Shown piece after piece: positions 64,000 to 64,000 of a stretch of 64,000 bases of DNA (positions are counted from its first letter, which is position 1; every line of letters begins with the position of its first letter). The stretch is taken from positions 34,470 through 98,469 of the forward strand of contig MNYZ01000080.1 of the NCBI GenBank assembly GCA_001873365.1. The letters are read 5' to 3'. Position numbers and translations under genes: made by a program. The notes under the pieces were generated by a model. That model had not been told where the DNA came from, did no database searches, and worked only from the letters and a program-made list of their open reading frames with translations. Origin of the DNA: Oscillatoriales cyanobacterium CG2_30_40_61. GTDB lineage: Bacteria; Cyanobacteriota; Cyanobacteriia; Cyanobacteriales; Microcoleaceae.

Positions 64000-64000
64000 A

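Overview
The window looks like the chromosome of a filamentous cyanobacterium of the Planktothrix/Microcoleus (Oscillatoriales) kind. The signs are frequent GCGATCGC (HIP1) sites, an AT-leaning base composition, short tandem heptamer repeats, a CpcS/CpeS-type phycobilin lyase, a ferrochelatase with a chlorophyll a/b-binding tail, bilin-type GAF domains, a PEP-CTERM protein and several Uma2 endonucleases. The genus is an inference from gene content. No rRNA, tRNA or CRISPR array was recognised.

Layout. 0-1.1 kb: end of an oxidoreductase and a repeat-bearing membrane protein. 1.3-4.6 kb: urease genes ureE-F-G-D-A, without ureB or ureC. 4.7-6.0 kb: HtrA-type protease. 6.4-11.3 kb: a response-regulator diguanylate cyclase followed after 4 nt by a 1279-residue hybrid histidine kinase with four GAF domains; two of these carry both cysteines of DXCF-type cyanobacteriochromes. 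11.3-20 kb: a SpoIID-like protein, a giant FG-GAP/Pro-Thr-Ser/RTX protein and, immediately upstream of it on the same strand, a DUF4915-TPR-O-GlcNAc-transferase fusion. 20.3-28.5 kb: RNase Z, a PP2C/vWA pair, a small DUF6883/DUF4926 pair, a secreted flavoprotein, DUF4126, ferrochelatase and a methyltransferase. 28.8-39.4 kb: a PIN toxin-antitoxin pair and a carbon-catabolism block (acetate kinase, histidine phosphatase, phosphoketolase, EF-hand transaldolase, phosphorylase-like protein). 39.5-49.5 kb: Uma2 proteins (one broken), an orphan solute-binding lipoprotein overlapping a bilin-lyase gene, carB and a PEP-CTERM protein. 49.8-54.5 kb: ROK kinase, a cluster of small toxin-antitoxin-like genes and a SagB-type oxidoreductase. 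54.6-63.7 kb: a dead histidine-kinase scrap, then a leftward run recQ, HAD phosphatase, patatin, RnfD-like and DUF2330, followed by DUF427 and recJ. The right edge cuts an IS630-type transposase.

How genes work together. Phosphoketolase makes acetyl phosphate, which acetate kinase can convert to acetate and ATP, with transaldolase next door. The GAF kinase and its diguanylate cyclase look like a light-to-c-di-GMP pathway. The glycosyltransferase upstream of a protein with about 530 residues of Pro-Thr/Ser-Glu repeats suggests a dedicated enzyme-substrate pair; this is the most attractive candidate for a new system here.

The window is rich in dispersed palindromes. One family, with core AGTAAGCCCTTTAGGGCTT, supplies the stop codons of three unrelated genes (ureG, the GAF kinase, RNase Z). 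Other families lie between genes as 69-bp and 86-bp tandem arrays. All functional statements come from reading motifs by eye; no database search was run.
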